NCBI RefSeq assembly: GCF_030936135.1
Contig: NC_082595.1
Coordinates: 9,302,930-9,366,929 of the forward strand
Reading direction: 5' to 3'
DNA length: 64,000 nt
DNA from: Gavia stellata
Taxonomy: Eukaryota > Chordata > Aves > Gaviiformes > Gaviidae
Shown: positions 52,789 to 64,000 of the stretch, in pieces
Layout: each line of letters begins with the position of its first letter
Position numbering within the stretch: the first letter of the stretch is position 1
Position numbers and translations under genes: made by a program
The notes under the pieces: generated by a model
The model's input: the letters and a program-made list of their open reading frames with translations, nothing else
What the model was told of the DNA's origin: nothing
Database searches by the model: none

Positions 52789-55700
52789 TAAAAGACCTTG
52801 ATGCAAATACATATGTGTAAACATATGTTCATACCTTTAAACATACATTATTTGTGCAGTTAGAGAATACAGAAGTTTACTCTACACAGATTGTGTTATA
52901 GTGTTCTTCCTACTGCATGGCTGAGCCGTGGTATTGTAGCCAAATACCACGAAATCTTCATATTCTTACATACAACAAGGCATATCCTTCTGGAGGTCTT
53001 TCACTCTTCCAGGTAAGTTATTTTAACCCCCATTAGCTCTGAGCAAGCTGAGGTAAGTTATAGCAACATCTGTGCCTGCCCTACAACAAAGCTACCACTG
53101 TTCAAACAGGTAAGAGAAAATCTCCAAAACCTCCCAGTGCAGAACTACCTTTCTAGGTTGAACCTGAAACCTTCCTGCATTGTCAGCTGGGACAGTATAC
53201 ACAGCACTCAAAGCAGCATAAAGGTCTGAACTCAGCATCTGTGCACCAAGTCACCAGTTTTGAGTCGGACTTCAGTGGAAAGTGTCCAAAATACAGTAAG
53301 CATAGGTAGCAACTGAGCCATTGGTGAAGTACACAATAGCTGACTGCTGAACTTGCATGCTTTAAGGAGACTGAAAGCCGGTGAGTCAATAGAAACATAC
53401 AATTTCTGTAAAAAAATACAATTTTGTTATGTATATGAAAGGACAAGGATTGGCAGAGAGGACTTTAGCAGTATCAAAATAAACTCATCAGAATCTAATG
53501 TGAAAAAGAGAAAAGTGGAATGGCATTGATTTGAAGAAATAATAAAGAATATATAGCCAAGTAACATAGAGGCAGTTTCAGTAAAACTACCTTTACACTG
53601 GACCATGATGGTATTCCCCAGATTGAAGGAAAATTTTTTTAATACTCTTCTTTCCAGTGTATTTAAATTACAGGAATTAAATTACAGGAAGCACAAAATG
53701 TCATGACTACAGAAAGGCTTTAGAAGCCTCTACCACAGATCAAAAGAGTGGAAAATTCTGAGGTTAGACATTACTGAACCCCCAAATACTAAATCCAACT
53801 GTAACACCAGGCATGTCTTCTTGCCTTCTCCTAGCCTCAAAGTCATCCCTCTTCCAAAAGAATTTTCCAAGGCCCTGACCCACAGAGAACCTCCTCATGC
53901 TCCTCAAGTCAGGCATACTCACAGGTGTTTGTAGGCTCAGGACCTAGTATTTTAACTACATCACATATCACACATTATTTTTAAATGTTCATGGTTGGAT
54001 ATGATTCCATCTGACTCATATATAGATTTACTAGTTGTATGCATCAATACTGTCAAATGCTGTCAAATCTGCTTTTCTCTCTGGAATCTTTAGACTTTAA
54101 TTTCCCTAGAAATTTCTTTGCCATTTAGTATTTAGCTATAGTGTTAATGATAGTGCCATATGCAATATATTATGTGACAGATTTATTACTAGGGGTCACA
54201 ACTGGCCTAGCCCAAAAACTAAGTTTTTAAAATGCTTTGTGATAAAAAGAAGCAGCTCCAAAGAATGCCACTTGCTGTCTCAAAGCCCCTTCCTCATTCA
54301 GATGCAGGCTGCAGCCTTCCCTGGCAAGGTTGTTCTGCAGTTATTTTCCTGAATGAGTTCAGAGGGAGGGCAGATGGAAAAGGAGACAAGAAAGGTGAGT
54401 GTAGATGCACCTGAAGTGAAAAGGACGTTAGGAAAACATGGGGAGAGAAGAAAAGAGTGCTGGAGAAAAGCCAGCACAGGATGAAGAACGCCCACTTGGG
54501 CTTCCAGACAACTCAGAGGAACATCCCAGCTTTGACTCGTATGGTAGGTGTTTCCTCTTTACAACTTCTCCAAAGGCCATATGCCAGGGAGAAGCATAAT
54601 ATCCCCAAAACCAGAACACACTTTGCAATATTCTGTGGCCAGTGGTACCTCATCAATAAAGCATCCACCATCCCAGCTGCTTTTTCAGCTTCTCCTGCTA
54701 TGATTTTTTGGTGTTAGTTAATAAGCAGATCTCTGTGGGAACATTTTCACAGAGGACTGCAGTTGAAATTTCCATCCTGTCTCTGCATGACCACTTAGCA
54801 ACATGCTGTTCTAATAAGCATCTGGTAATCTTTCACGTCTTCCAACAGCTTTCAATACTTCATTCCTCTAGCCCATCATTAGAGATAGGTGCTTTAAGCA
54901 GAGCACAAATTTATCTTTTGAAAAGCCCTGAACTCTCTGGATTAGGATGAGAATGAAGTAGTTCTATCTTTACATCCAGCACATGAACCATCTTACAGTT
55001 ACAGGAGTGTATGGCCAGCCAGTGGCAAGCTGCCATGAAATATTTATTGCCCTCCTGAAACACACCACAACATTTATCCTTGGCGAAGTCATACTGCTCA
55101 CTATTCCACGCATCCTGGCTGGCAGGGAACTGACACATGCCCAAGACTGGCAGGCTACTTTCATGATGGATAATATTATATATTCATACATATGCACATG
55201 CATTCACACATCTGTCAAACATAGGGTTCACAAAGCACCATGGTGTAAAGCTACCCACATAAACATGATGGGTTGGTTACTCTCAAAGTCAAATACAAAA
55301 CATCTTGATGCTAATGAGAGCAGAACATGGGTCTCATCCTACCCTCAATCCCTGTTTTATTGCTAGTTCTAGAGGAAGTCCTCATGTTTCTTTCTTTAAT
55401 TCCCACCTTTATTGCCCTATCATGGCTGCAGAGCACAGGACGGGACTTGTCCAGCCAGCCAGAACCTGGAGAAGGGATGTCTCTAATGTGGAAGCCAATG
55501 TATCACAAATTATTTTCTGGATTGACAAATAATTTTGACTGCTTCATTATATTTTATGAATCATATCTCTGAATACATTTATTCTAAATCTGATCTCTTA
55601 TATTCAGCCTATTATGGAAAGTATTATTATTTCTAATTAGTCCCTATAAGTTACCACTCACAGAGAAATATTAGCACAGATGGGTCTTTACACTTCCACT

Positions 55701-56321
55701 GTCAGTGCTCTACTTAATATTTGTATGATGATCCAGCAGCATATCATTATGGAAATCTCATTTTACAAATTAAGAGAGAACAATAAGAATTTTTAAATGT
55801 TTTACTATGAGGGTGGAAACAAGAGTCTTTCAATATCTGCAAGATGGTTCAAACATTTCAGAGAGGCCTAATAATAGTTTCTTTATAATCAGGATGGTAG
55901 AACCTCATAAGTGGGATAAAATGATAAAAAAGCAAAATGTCTTTAAGTAGAGTATCTGATACAGTTAGAAAAACAGCAGTATTTTGGGTAAATGAGGCCT
56001 TCCTCAGCTATGCCTAAAAAGCTCATCTGTTCTTCCAGCTGTTTTGAGTGGCTCTAGTAAAAGATAGTTCATTCCCTACAAATCAGACCTCTTCTTACAA
56101 AGAAGTAATCGCCCATTATTGAATTCTAGTCATGTTACAGTCATTTTTCTGCATCATGCAGTAAGACTTGCTCATAAAAGAAGAAATCCCTACAAAACAC
56201 ATTCTTCCAAACTCTTAATAGATCACTAAGAAATAGTAATAATACCCTACTACAATCTACTTCATACAACCACTCCCAGGTTAATGAACTGCCTTCACTA
56301 GACTCATCTGAGAATTATCTT

Positions 56322-56368
56322 AATTTTAAAGATAATTTTAAATTAAATTTTAAGTAATCTTTAAAATT
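56322..56368. repeat. AT-rich perfect inverted repeat
   Basis: The arms aattttaaagat (56322-56333) and atctttaaaatt (56357-56368) are exact reverse complements, with a 23-base loop that is itself partly self-complementary. No run of T typical of a Pol III stop or other sign of an RNA gene is attached. Confidence 0.8.
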
Positions 56369-58784
56369 CCCAATTTCTTTCCTGTCTATCTCTTCTTCTG
56401 TATTGTTGTTATTGTTCATCAAGGGTGTTTAACTCTGTAAATCTCTCTAGTCTACAGGATCGAATTTTTGCCATATTACGTTATCATGTAGGTTCATCAA
56501 GCTCTCTGCCACTGGGGGCAATTGCCAGGGCTGTTTACTTCAAAGGATGGCAGAACATGGCATAACATAATGCATCTCTCCTATTGTGCTTGAAGGAACT
56601 ATACTCCTGCCTTCTGTACGCATCATTATTTCAACGAAACAAAAAAGCTCAACTTAAGATATCAAATGATCATTTCTGTTAAGCTCTAATACATCAAGCT
56701 CCAAGACTAGGCATCTGCCATCTGCAGTTCCTGCAACTCCACCCTTTACAATAGAGCATGATCCTTGGTCTCTGCAACATACTCGCTCGCATTCATTAAT
56801 ACCAAAAAATCTACTGCACAAAGTCCCAGAAAAATTTATACTGTAACCTTGGACATGTAATTCAGGTTTCTCACCCCACCAGTGAAGAACTCCATGCAAA
56901 CATTTGTCTCTCCTGCAAATGAGTGAATGAAAATAAGATGAAAAAAGGAAATGCTGGTATTTTACCCTATACACTAACCCAAAGTCAACTGGTTTAGTAG
57001 AAGGATTTTTTTTTTTCCTTTTTATGCCAGACCTACCAAAACCACTCTATTGTTAATACTGCAGCTTCAGAGGCACCTATGAATCTATATATTTAACACG
57101 ACATCTAGCAATGAAATCTTTAATTCTTGCAATTCTTGCATTTCGTATGTTCATTCATCTAACACTATTTTGAGATTAATATTCTACTAGTAGCAATTGC
57201 TCGGTTATAATGTGTGTGCATTTCTGATGGCAGTGACCCACTTCTTCTCTAATTATTGCTGCAGAACCACACTGCTTACTGCTCCTTTTACCCAATCATA
57301 AGAAAAGCATAGCTTGAAGATTGCAAGATAAAAACAGAGAGCAAAGAGTACAGAATAATGGCATATCCAAGTCTTTACTGACCTATAGTGGACAAAAGGG
57401 GCTATCGGTTCAGTTGAACAATCAAATCCATATTTCATATTTGTCTGTAGACATGAAAATTCTGAACAATTTAACAGCAATGACTAATTAGCAGCCAAAA
57501 GTTCAGACAAGAGCATGCGATGCTTGCAAGTACAGATTTAAAAGCTATTTACTAGAATGAAAAAATATATTAATAAGAATCTGTCGTAAGTCATTACAAA
57601 TTTATAGATATCTCTTCACTCAGATGATCTGCAAGCCATTTCCACAGCAAAATAAGGTACTTCAGGCAAATGCAAACCTAAATTACATTTTTATGTAGCC
57701 TAAGAAAATACCACTTCAGGGTATTTAAAAATTTCTCAGTCTCGATGATCTATAATGGAGTAGTGAATCAGATAATGGACTCTTGTTCTGGTAAGCACAT
57801 ATTCTCTAGCCAGTTCTTAACCAGACAGTAGACAGACATTTGGTCAGAGAAGTTCTCCTTTCTCAGGCTGTTGAATTACACTGTCCAAAACATGGAGCAA
57901 GGTTAACAGCCCCTAATATATCTCCTTTCACACCCACCATCCTTCCTTATATCAGAGAAAGAATAGAGCAAGCCAGAGAACAAAAGCCTCTTTGCCTTCA
58001 CCAGGAGCACTGCCATAGCTGTTGGTGCCCTAACACCTCCCAAATTTTAGCAAATGTATTTTCCTGCACCCATTTCTCCAAGCAGCAATCATGCTTGTTT
58101 ATCAAAAGCCCAAATACTGGTTTTTTCGCAAATAATCTGTGCTTTTCTGATCAGAGCAAAGTTTATCAATCTGTGGTGCAATAAAAGCATGAATTGGTAT
58201 CTCCAGGTCAGTTTGAAGATGAGAAAAGGTTTAACCCAGCAACAATGCTGGAAGGTTTCTAAAAGCATTTGGTGACATCAAATGTGTTTCAACATACTTA
58301 TGTCCAAATCTAAGACTACATTCAGACTACCAACATTACTTTAGAGTGGGTGCCAACAATATATAATCAAAGACCTTTTTAAGCCATTAAAATTACCGAA
58401 GTTCTTTCCTATATAGAATGTTAACTACTTAAAAGCCAAAGTTAGAGGCTCTAATAGCCTTACTTTATCTTATTTAACTAAAAGATTATAAAGTAAGACT
58501 AAAGATCCACCACTACATTGAAAAAAGTTCCAGTCTTTTTAAATTAGTCTGTTGTGGGGTTTTTAAATAGTACTCAAATATCACATAAAATTAGATTATG
58601 TAAATTAGAAGTATTACAGATCCTTGATCTGAGAGAACTTTGATGCAGGAATTATTCTTGATTACAGAGCTAGGAAATAAAAATTAGCAAATTTCACTGT
58701 ATATTGTAAGATATCTTCCTAACATGTCATCAGTTAAACTGAGCAATACAGACACTTGGGATACTTGATCATATTGTTACTGTT

Positions 58785-58880
58785 ATGACCCAAAATACTT
58801 GCTTCAAGGAGTTTGTGATCTAAATAAACAAGACAAACAAAAGAACACAACAGCAAAGAGATCAGAACAGTGGATGGCAA
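58785..58880 (+). repeat. Possible L2/MIR-like remnant
   Basis: The sequence cttcaaggagtttgtgatct followed by aaataaacaagacaaacaaa resembles the L2/MIR phrase caaggagcttacagtctaaat plus agacaaac. It lies inside a 154-codon minus-strand open frame, which argues that the frame is chance. Confidence 0.35.
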
Positions 58881-61230
58881 GCACCATGCTGGTTCCACAA
58901 TCATTTGTTTGCTGTGATGCATCACACCGCAAAAAGCCTCAAAGACCTGTGAACCAAGGTCATCCATCCATCCATGTTTTCCCCAATAACTGTTTTGTGC
59001 CACACTACCCAAAGAATGCAGGTAAACTGAGCAAGTCTTTACTAATATGTGATCCAATGATATAATTTCAGAATGAAAGTCTGCAAAAGTTACAGGTGAA
59101 CAAATAATCCTCACTATGGCTAAGCCTGGGGTTGAAGAGGAAAAAAGACAACTAAAACATTCTGAATTTGGACAAGAAGAAACAGCAACTGTAGACAAGA
59201 GGAGGGAATTTCCTTCCTATGCAGTCTCTTCAGATGGTGAAAGTTTTCACAGGTTAACAAAATGCTAACATGTAATAAAAGCAATCTGATCCTTCAAGTA
59301 TTTATCTTTACTAAAAAGAAAACTTTCCAGAACTAAATTAAGTTGTACTAGCCCCAGTGACAGAAAAGAGTTTATTTCTTAGCCTCACAAGTACCAAGCA
59401 TCGTCAATCCATTCTTGAGAAGTATTCAATTCAGATTATATGCCTGGAGAAAGAAAGAGAGATGAAAAATCTATACAGCAAAAGGTAATGACAGCAAGGA
59501 AGCAATTTTTCAGAAGTTACAGCTGGAGCCTGGCTATCCAAAACAAGAGAGGACCCAAGAGTGATGCACCCAACTCTCATTCAGTTACAATTTCAGGCAT
59601 CATCATGACATTCTGGCAGATAAGAAACACCACCAATGTTTTCAAATAATGTCATCCTTAACCATATATAGTCTTAACACTGGAAACCAGAACTTAAACA
59701 TATGTTTTATATAAAAGAATAACAAGTTCTGAAATGAAAAAAATGTAGCTACATTCAAAGCATTAAAAAACACCTTTGCCTTGATTGAGTCTGTAAAGTC
59801 TTTGAATTCTCAAGATTGGAATTCTTTTTCCTACTCAGACTGCTTGATATTTTCCACCTATTCATCTAAATACTAAATGAATAATCCCATATGCACAGTA
59901 TCTGAGCATATTGAATTACTGATTTCCGATGGACAACTGGTTTTGAGTAAGGATCCCTGCAGGTAAGGGAGACTAACTGGGACCATGATTACCATCAAAT
60001 TCACGTCCCACTAGTGAGGCTTAAATTTGAAGTTTGCATTGTTACTATGAAATATCCGCAGTAAAGATGTCCAAATGAAGTAACGTCTTTTCTTTAATTA
60101 TACTTGGCTTTCCCTAGGCTTTGGCTACTGGTCCAGCAAAACACATCAGAATCCCACACAAGTGCAGAAGAGGAAGGAAAGCACATCTCTAGTAAACCCA
60201 CAACAGTAAAACTATCTGCAGATTTGTTCCCGCAGAACCAAAAAGCCAAAAACTTAGATGCTAATCTCTTACTAACATCAAGGAGTATTTCTAACTGCTT
60301 CTCTTAAAAAAAAAAATCAGTCTGCAACTGCCTTAGCTAGAATAGGATGACTTTCAGAAAGGAAATTAACTAGAAGGAAAAAGGTGTTATTCTTCCTGAT
60401 CCTGCTGCACAAGTCCAGACTAAAATTTTAACCATTAGTACTCAATATAAGAACACCTTGAGAAAGAGAGCAACTCATCATATCTTTTACAGGCTAATAG
60501 TTGTACTACCACACATATTTATTTGCTTTTAGCTAGTATATAGCAGACAATTGTCCTTCCTTTAGCTTACATCCCTTTTTTTTCCACACCCTGAAAAACA
60601 CCTAACCATTCACCATTCATTGGTGAAACTCAGCATGACCAGGAAAGGGTAGAGAATGCATATATAGGGCTTTTCTGCACTGTAACTTAAAATTTGCATC
60701 CTGGGAGTCCTTTTTACCACCTATCTTACTATTAACCTGCAAGTAACAGGTGTCTTTTGCAAATGTCTGCTCCTCCCAAATGAAAAATTGAAGTCATCAG
60801 AATACAACTTTTGTATTCAACAATTACGCTTGCACTAGCAGTTCAAATCAGTTTTTATCACTTTTTATCCTTTTTTATTTTACACACTGCATACACAGAT
60901 TATATGCATGTTACTGTAGAAATAAACTTGTACTCCTGAAAAATATGGATTTCTAACCCACACTGAGACGTGAATTAGAACTTTGCTTGCAGTCATAACT
61001 GATGCAGATCTTGCAAAAAAGGATGACACCAGAGGGTGAGATTTTCCAAAGCACCAGAGGATTCAATACAGCAAAAGACTCACTGGAAAATGTTAATGGA
61101 TTTCGTAAATGTCCCCTTCGCCTGTATTTCTACCCAGATTCCCTTTTGGTTTTTCAGGTTTTTTTAATAGAACCAAGCTGCTGGCAATAATGAGAAATCT
61201 ATAAAATACAGAGAGCTCTCAGTGTATAAA

Positions 61231-61242
61231 CCCCCCCCCCCC
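61231..61242 (+). repeat. Homopolymer C tract, 12 bases
   Basis: Twelve C in a row between gtataaa and acttttat; equivalent to a G tract on the transcribed minus strand. Confidence 0.9.
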
Positions 61243-64000
61243 ACTTTTATAAAATGCTAATGGATATTCTCATGTGCTGTAGTGATACTTTAATGTTATT
61301 TTACTCCATAATGCTGGTGGCACAACACACCAGATTTTATACTGCTGGCAGTTCACTTTTTCAAGACATCTTTAAGCCCTTCTATGCTATCAGTATAACT
61401 TCCTTTTCATATTATTTGGGAAAAAAAATAGAAAAGAAAAAAAATATTTATCTTTCAAATATCATTGAAATAGAATCCATCAGTTTTTTAATTCCAGCTG
61501 TCAGGGATAGTACAGCCCAGTTTACATACAAACATTTGAGTTAATAGGGAGCTAAGAGTCTATCTTGGCCAATCTAACCTTTTCTTAGCAGATACTAGAT
61601 CTCGAATTCAGTACACCACTGGAAAATCCAGGCCCAGCTGTTCCCCATGAGCCCTAACCCCTGCCCTACTGCAACCAGAGTGCCAAGGGGCATTCCTGGG
61701 ACTTGGGAGCACATGTACAGTTGATGCATACATTAAGCAAAGCCTCAACACAACACAAGCAACCTTCTTCAGATCTTAGTTTCTAAGAAGAAAAACCACC
61801 TGATCCTACATTCAGGTCAATGTGATAGGCAAACAGAGTGGGACTTCTACTAGGCAGGTTCTCACCTGGTATAAAGCAATATGCTGTTGGCCCAGATTTG
61901 TCAAACTGCTAAACGAGAGATCTTCAAGTCTTCAGAACCCAGAACTTGTGCTAAAGGCACCTAAAAAGGACCATACTTTCTAAAGTGATCAGTAGGCAGG
62001 AACTCCAGCTGAGATAGTCAGCTTCACTTTCAAAAGAAGCTACAGCCCAACACACTACTCTTATATTATTAGTCTCAACAAAAAAAATAATCTGGCATTG
62101 ATTAGGGCTGCCATTCCCTTTTTAAAAGCTGGTCCTGTTTAGCAGCTCAACTAAACAGTAAGTGCCAACAGCTGTGAATAAAGCAGCACATAATGGTAAA
62201 CAGCTTAACATGGTCAAAGGGGAACTTACCAACAGATCATTCTGATGGGATATACACACTACATACAGGTGCTTTTATTTTTCACCTCTAAACCCTACAC
62301 ACTCAGTGACTCCAATTCTGTTACTTCTTGTTTAGTAGAAACAAAGCACAAAGCATTCACTTTTTTCTGTACTTTCCAAAATCCTGTGCCTCTGTTTGCT
62401 TGTAGGATTTGAGGTTCTCATGGTTGGTTGCACAGCTCCTGATGCAATTACGAAAATAAACAAAAATTGAAGCAGGAAATCATTTCATTCATCCTAGCAT
62501 TCTGCAAACAGTGTAACCACATTCAGCAATTCTTCCTGGCAGCCTTTCCTTTATTGATAATAACAAGCTTTCGTAACCTGGAAATTAAAATGGACATGAT
62601 GGGGAGGCTCAGAAATCCTATACTGATCAGCCGGTGATGAGAAATCTGAATAAAGACCACAAAATCCAGTTCCATTAGCACACTAGCATTAACAGAGTAA
62701 GCTGTGAAAATTTCAGTGCTCATTTGCAGTGTAAATTGGGGACTGTGTCACAACTGATGAACTGACATTTTCACTCCACAGCAAGAACTCAGCAGAACTG
62801 CGCTGCGTAGTCTGTAGTTTAGGAAATTACAGAAGGTACAAAAGAGTGATGGAAAGCTGCATGCCTGGCAATTTGTTTTAACACAACTTTTTGCTGGTTT
62901 TGAGGAAAAGGAAGATTAAAAGCTCAGAATGTACAAGCACATCAAACTGCAAAAATGGTACATCTTCCTCCTTGCTTTGCAAGATCCAACAATAGACACC
63001 ACACCAAAATAAAACCATCAATGCTGCCTAGCAGGAAGCTTATCAATGAAATCAAAAAGGCTTTTTTGACAAAACCAATGTTTAATGAAATCACATCAGT
63101 GTTGAAAAACATTCCAGGTAGTCAGAAAACATATTCCAGAATATAAACATAGTTGGAAACAACATTACAAGAAAAGTAGTTGGCAGTGCTCTGAATCAGG
63201 ATTAAAAGACAAAAAAATTTGCAAAAAAGTTCAGTGCAAAAAAGATATGAAGTGATATGAAATGCCACTGATGCCACCACCTTCCCTAAAGAGACAGCAT
63301 CCCTTTATACCATCCATTGCCAAGTTTCTTGTCCAGAATTCAGAACTTACCAGGTCAACAAAAACTCCCTTGTACAGTCACACTACTAAGAGGCTATAGC
63401 ACCCTAAGCTTTTCTAATATAACTAATAATGTAAAGTAACTATATCACCAGAATTATCAGATCCTTTCTGTTATGAATATAGCCCACAGAACATGCAAGT
63501 GCTTGCAATTTACCATATACCTTACAGATACCTGTGTATCAAAAGGGGCTGGTAGAAAAAATAGCACTCCTTTGTGTAATTAGAGCTGTGTATAATCCCA
63601 CAAACTTTCACTTCTTCAATTTCAGAGCCACCCTTATCTTCTTGAGTATTATAGCATGTGCAGGGAAAAAAAGTGGCCCTCTCCTGTTAGTCTCAGTTGT
63701 TTTGGTCAGTGAGGCTCAATTTCTGTTCTCTGATTTGCTCATTCAATTTAATTCAATTTTTCTGATATACAAGCCCTCAATGTCTCTAACTGAGCTCTTC
63801 ACCTAATATCATTTCCTTTCAGCTCTTCACCACAGTCCTTCCTTCACCACTGCTCCAGGTTCCCTAGCTCCTAGCAGTCTTATCCTAATTATTGCTTCTG
63901 AACCTTGTACAGTCCAAGTGTTATTTCCTCAGCATTCGAGTCAGACAAGCCCTCTTTCTCGCTGCCTGAACAAATGCAGAAGAAAATTGAGGGCATAGTG

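Larger units (their letters stand above)
36156..64000 (-). other. KCNK2: Start-side KCNK2 intron, at least 27.8 kb, incomplete in window
   Basis: Everything upstream of the M2 exon on the minus strand. I searched by eye for the two preceding TREK-1 exons: the one ending at the filter glycine with SSFFFAGTVITT, and the one with the M1 helix starting MKWKTVSTIF. I found neither, so the intron probably continues past the window edge. Inside are a T11-G19 tract (37108-37137), the second dispersed repeat copy (37362-37510), MIR/L2-like scraps (36880-36950, 41881-42005, about 58785-58880) and small tandem or inverted repeats. The open frames here, up to 154 codons, look like chance. Confidence 0.8.

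Noticed and set aside
58734..59198. 154-codon open frame on the minus strand
   Set aside because: No recognisable domain, no flanking splice logic, and part overlaps an L2/MIR-like scrap. One frame of this length is expected by chance in 64 kb of two-strand sequence.
36156..64000. The two KCNK2 exons encoding M1, the cap and pore helix 1
   Set aside because: Looked for on the minus strand by protein words and splice context; not found, so not annotated. A translated alignment would settle it.
1..64000. CRISPR arrays, operons, phage or other prokaryotic systems, tRNA or rRNA genes
   Set aside because: No regular spacer-repeat array, no packed ORFs, and no cloverleaf or rRNA core was seen; the window is vertebrate intronic and intergenic DNA.

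Overview
The window is vertebrate nuclear DNA, and the details point to a bird. It is AT-rich with large introns. It carries a 3'-anchored CR1 LINE whose conceptual protein is of the common avian type. It also encodes a KCNK2 (TREK-1) potassium channel almost identical to the mammalian protein. I saw no sign of prokaryotic, plasmid or phage sequence.

Layout: the only protein-coding gene I can support is KCNK2, on the minus strand. Four consecutive coding exons are present, each with canonical splice sites and matching phase. In transcription order they are 36155-35995 (end of the first pore filter and M2), 32716-32530 (M3 and the second pore), 23945-23806 (M4) and 8408-8091 (cytoplasmic tail and stop). 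Together they encode about 268 residues, the C-terminal two thirds of the channel. A probable 3' UTR runs to about 6226, or to about 6080 if a second poly(A) signal is used. Positions 1 to about 6080 lie downstream of the gene. The introns are 15.4 kb, 8.6 kb, 3.3 kb and at least 27.8 kb. The exons encoding the N-terminus, M1, the extracellular cap and the start of pore 1 were looked for and not found, so they should lie beyond position 64000.

The non-coding sequence holds relics of several ages. There is a young-looking CR1 fragment (17746-18330) with an open 171-codon frame, and two far older CR1/L3-type reverse transcriptase fragments (about 31073-31345 and 33160-34080). There are MIR/L2-like scraps. 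A degraded GIY-YIG endonuclease fragment at 14640-15000 is best explained as a Penelope-like retroelement. A pair of about 150-bp direct repeats (30106-30256 and 37362-37510) matches no family I can name. Other notable features are two pure G tracts of 19-20 bases, a compact CpG-dense patch at 16430-16600, and small tandem and inverted repeats.

I found no new multi-gene system. The observations most worth following up are the Penelope-like fossil, the unexplained repeat pair and the intronic CpG-dense patch. All calls come from reading the sequence and from memory of protein families; no database search was run.
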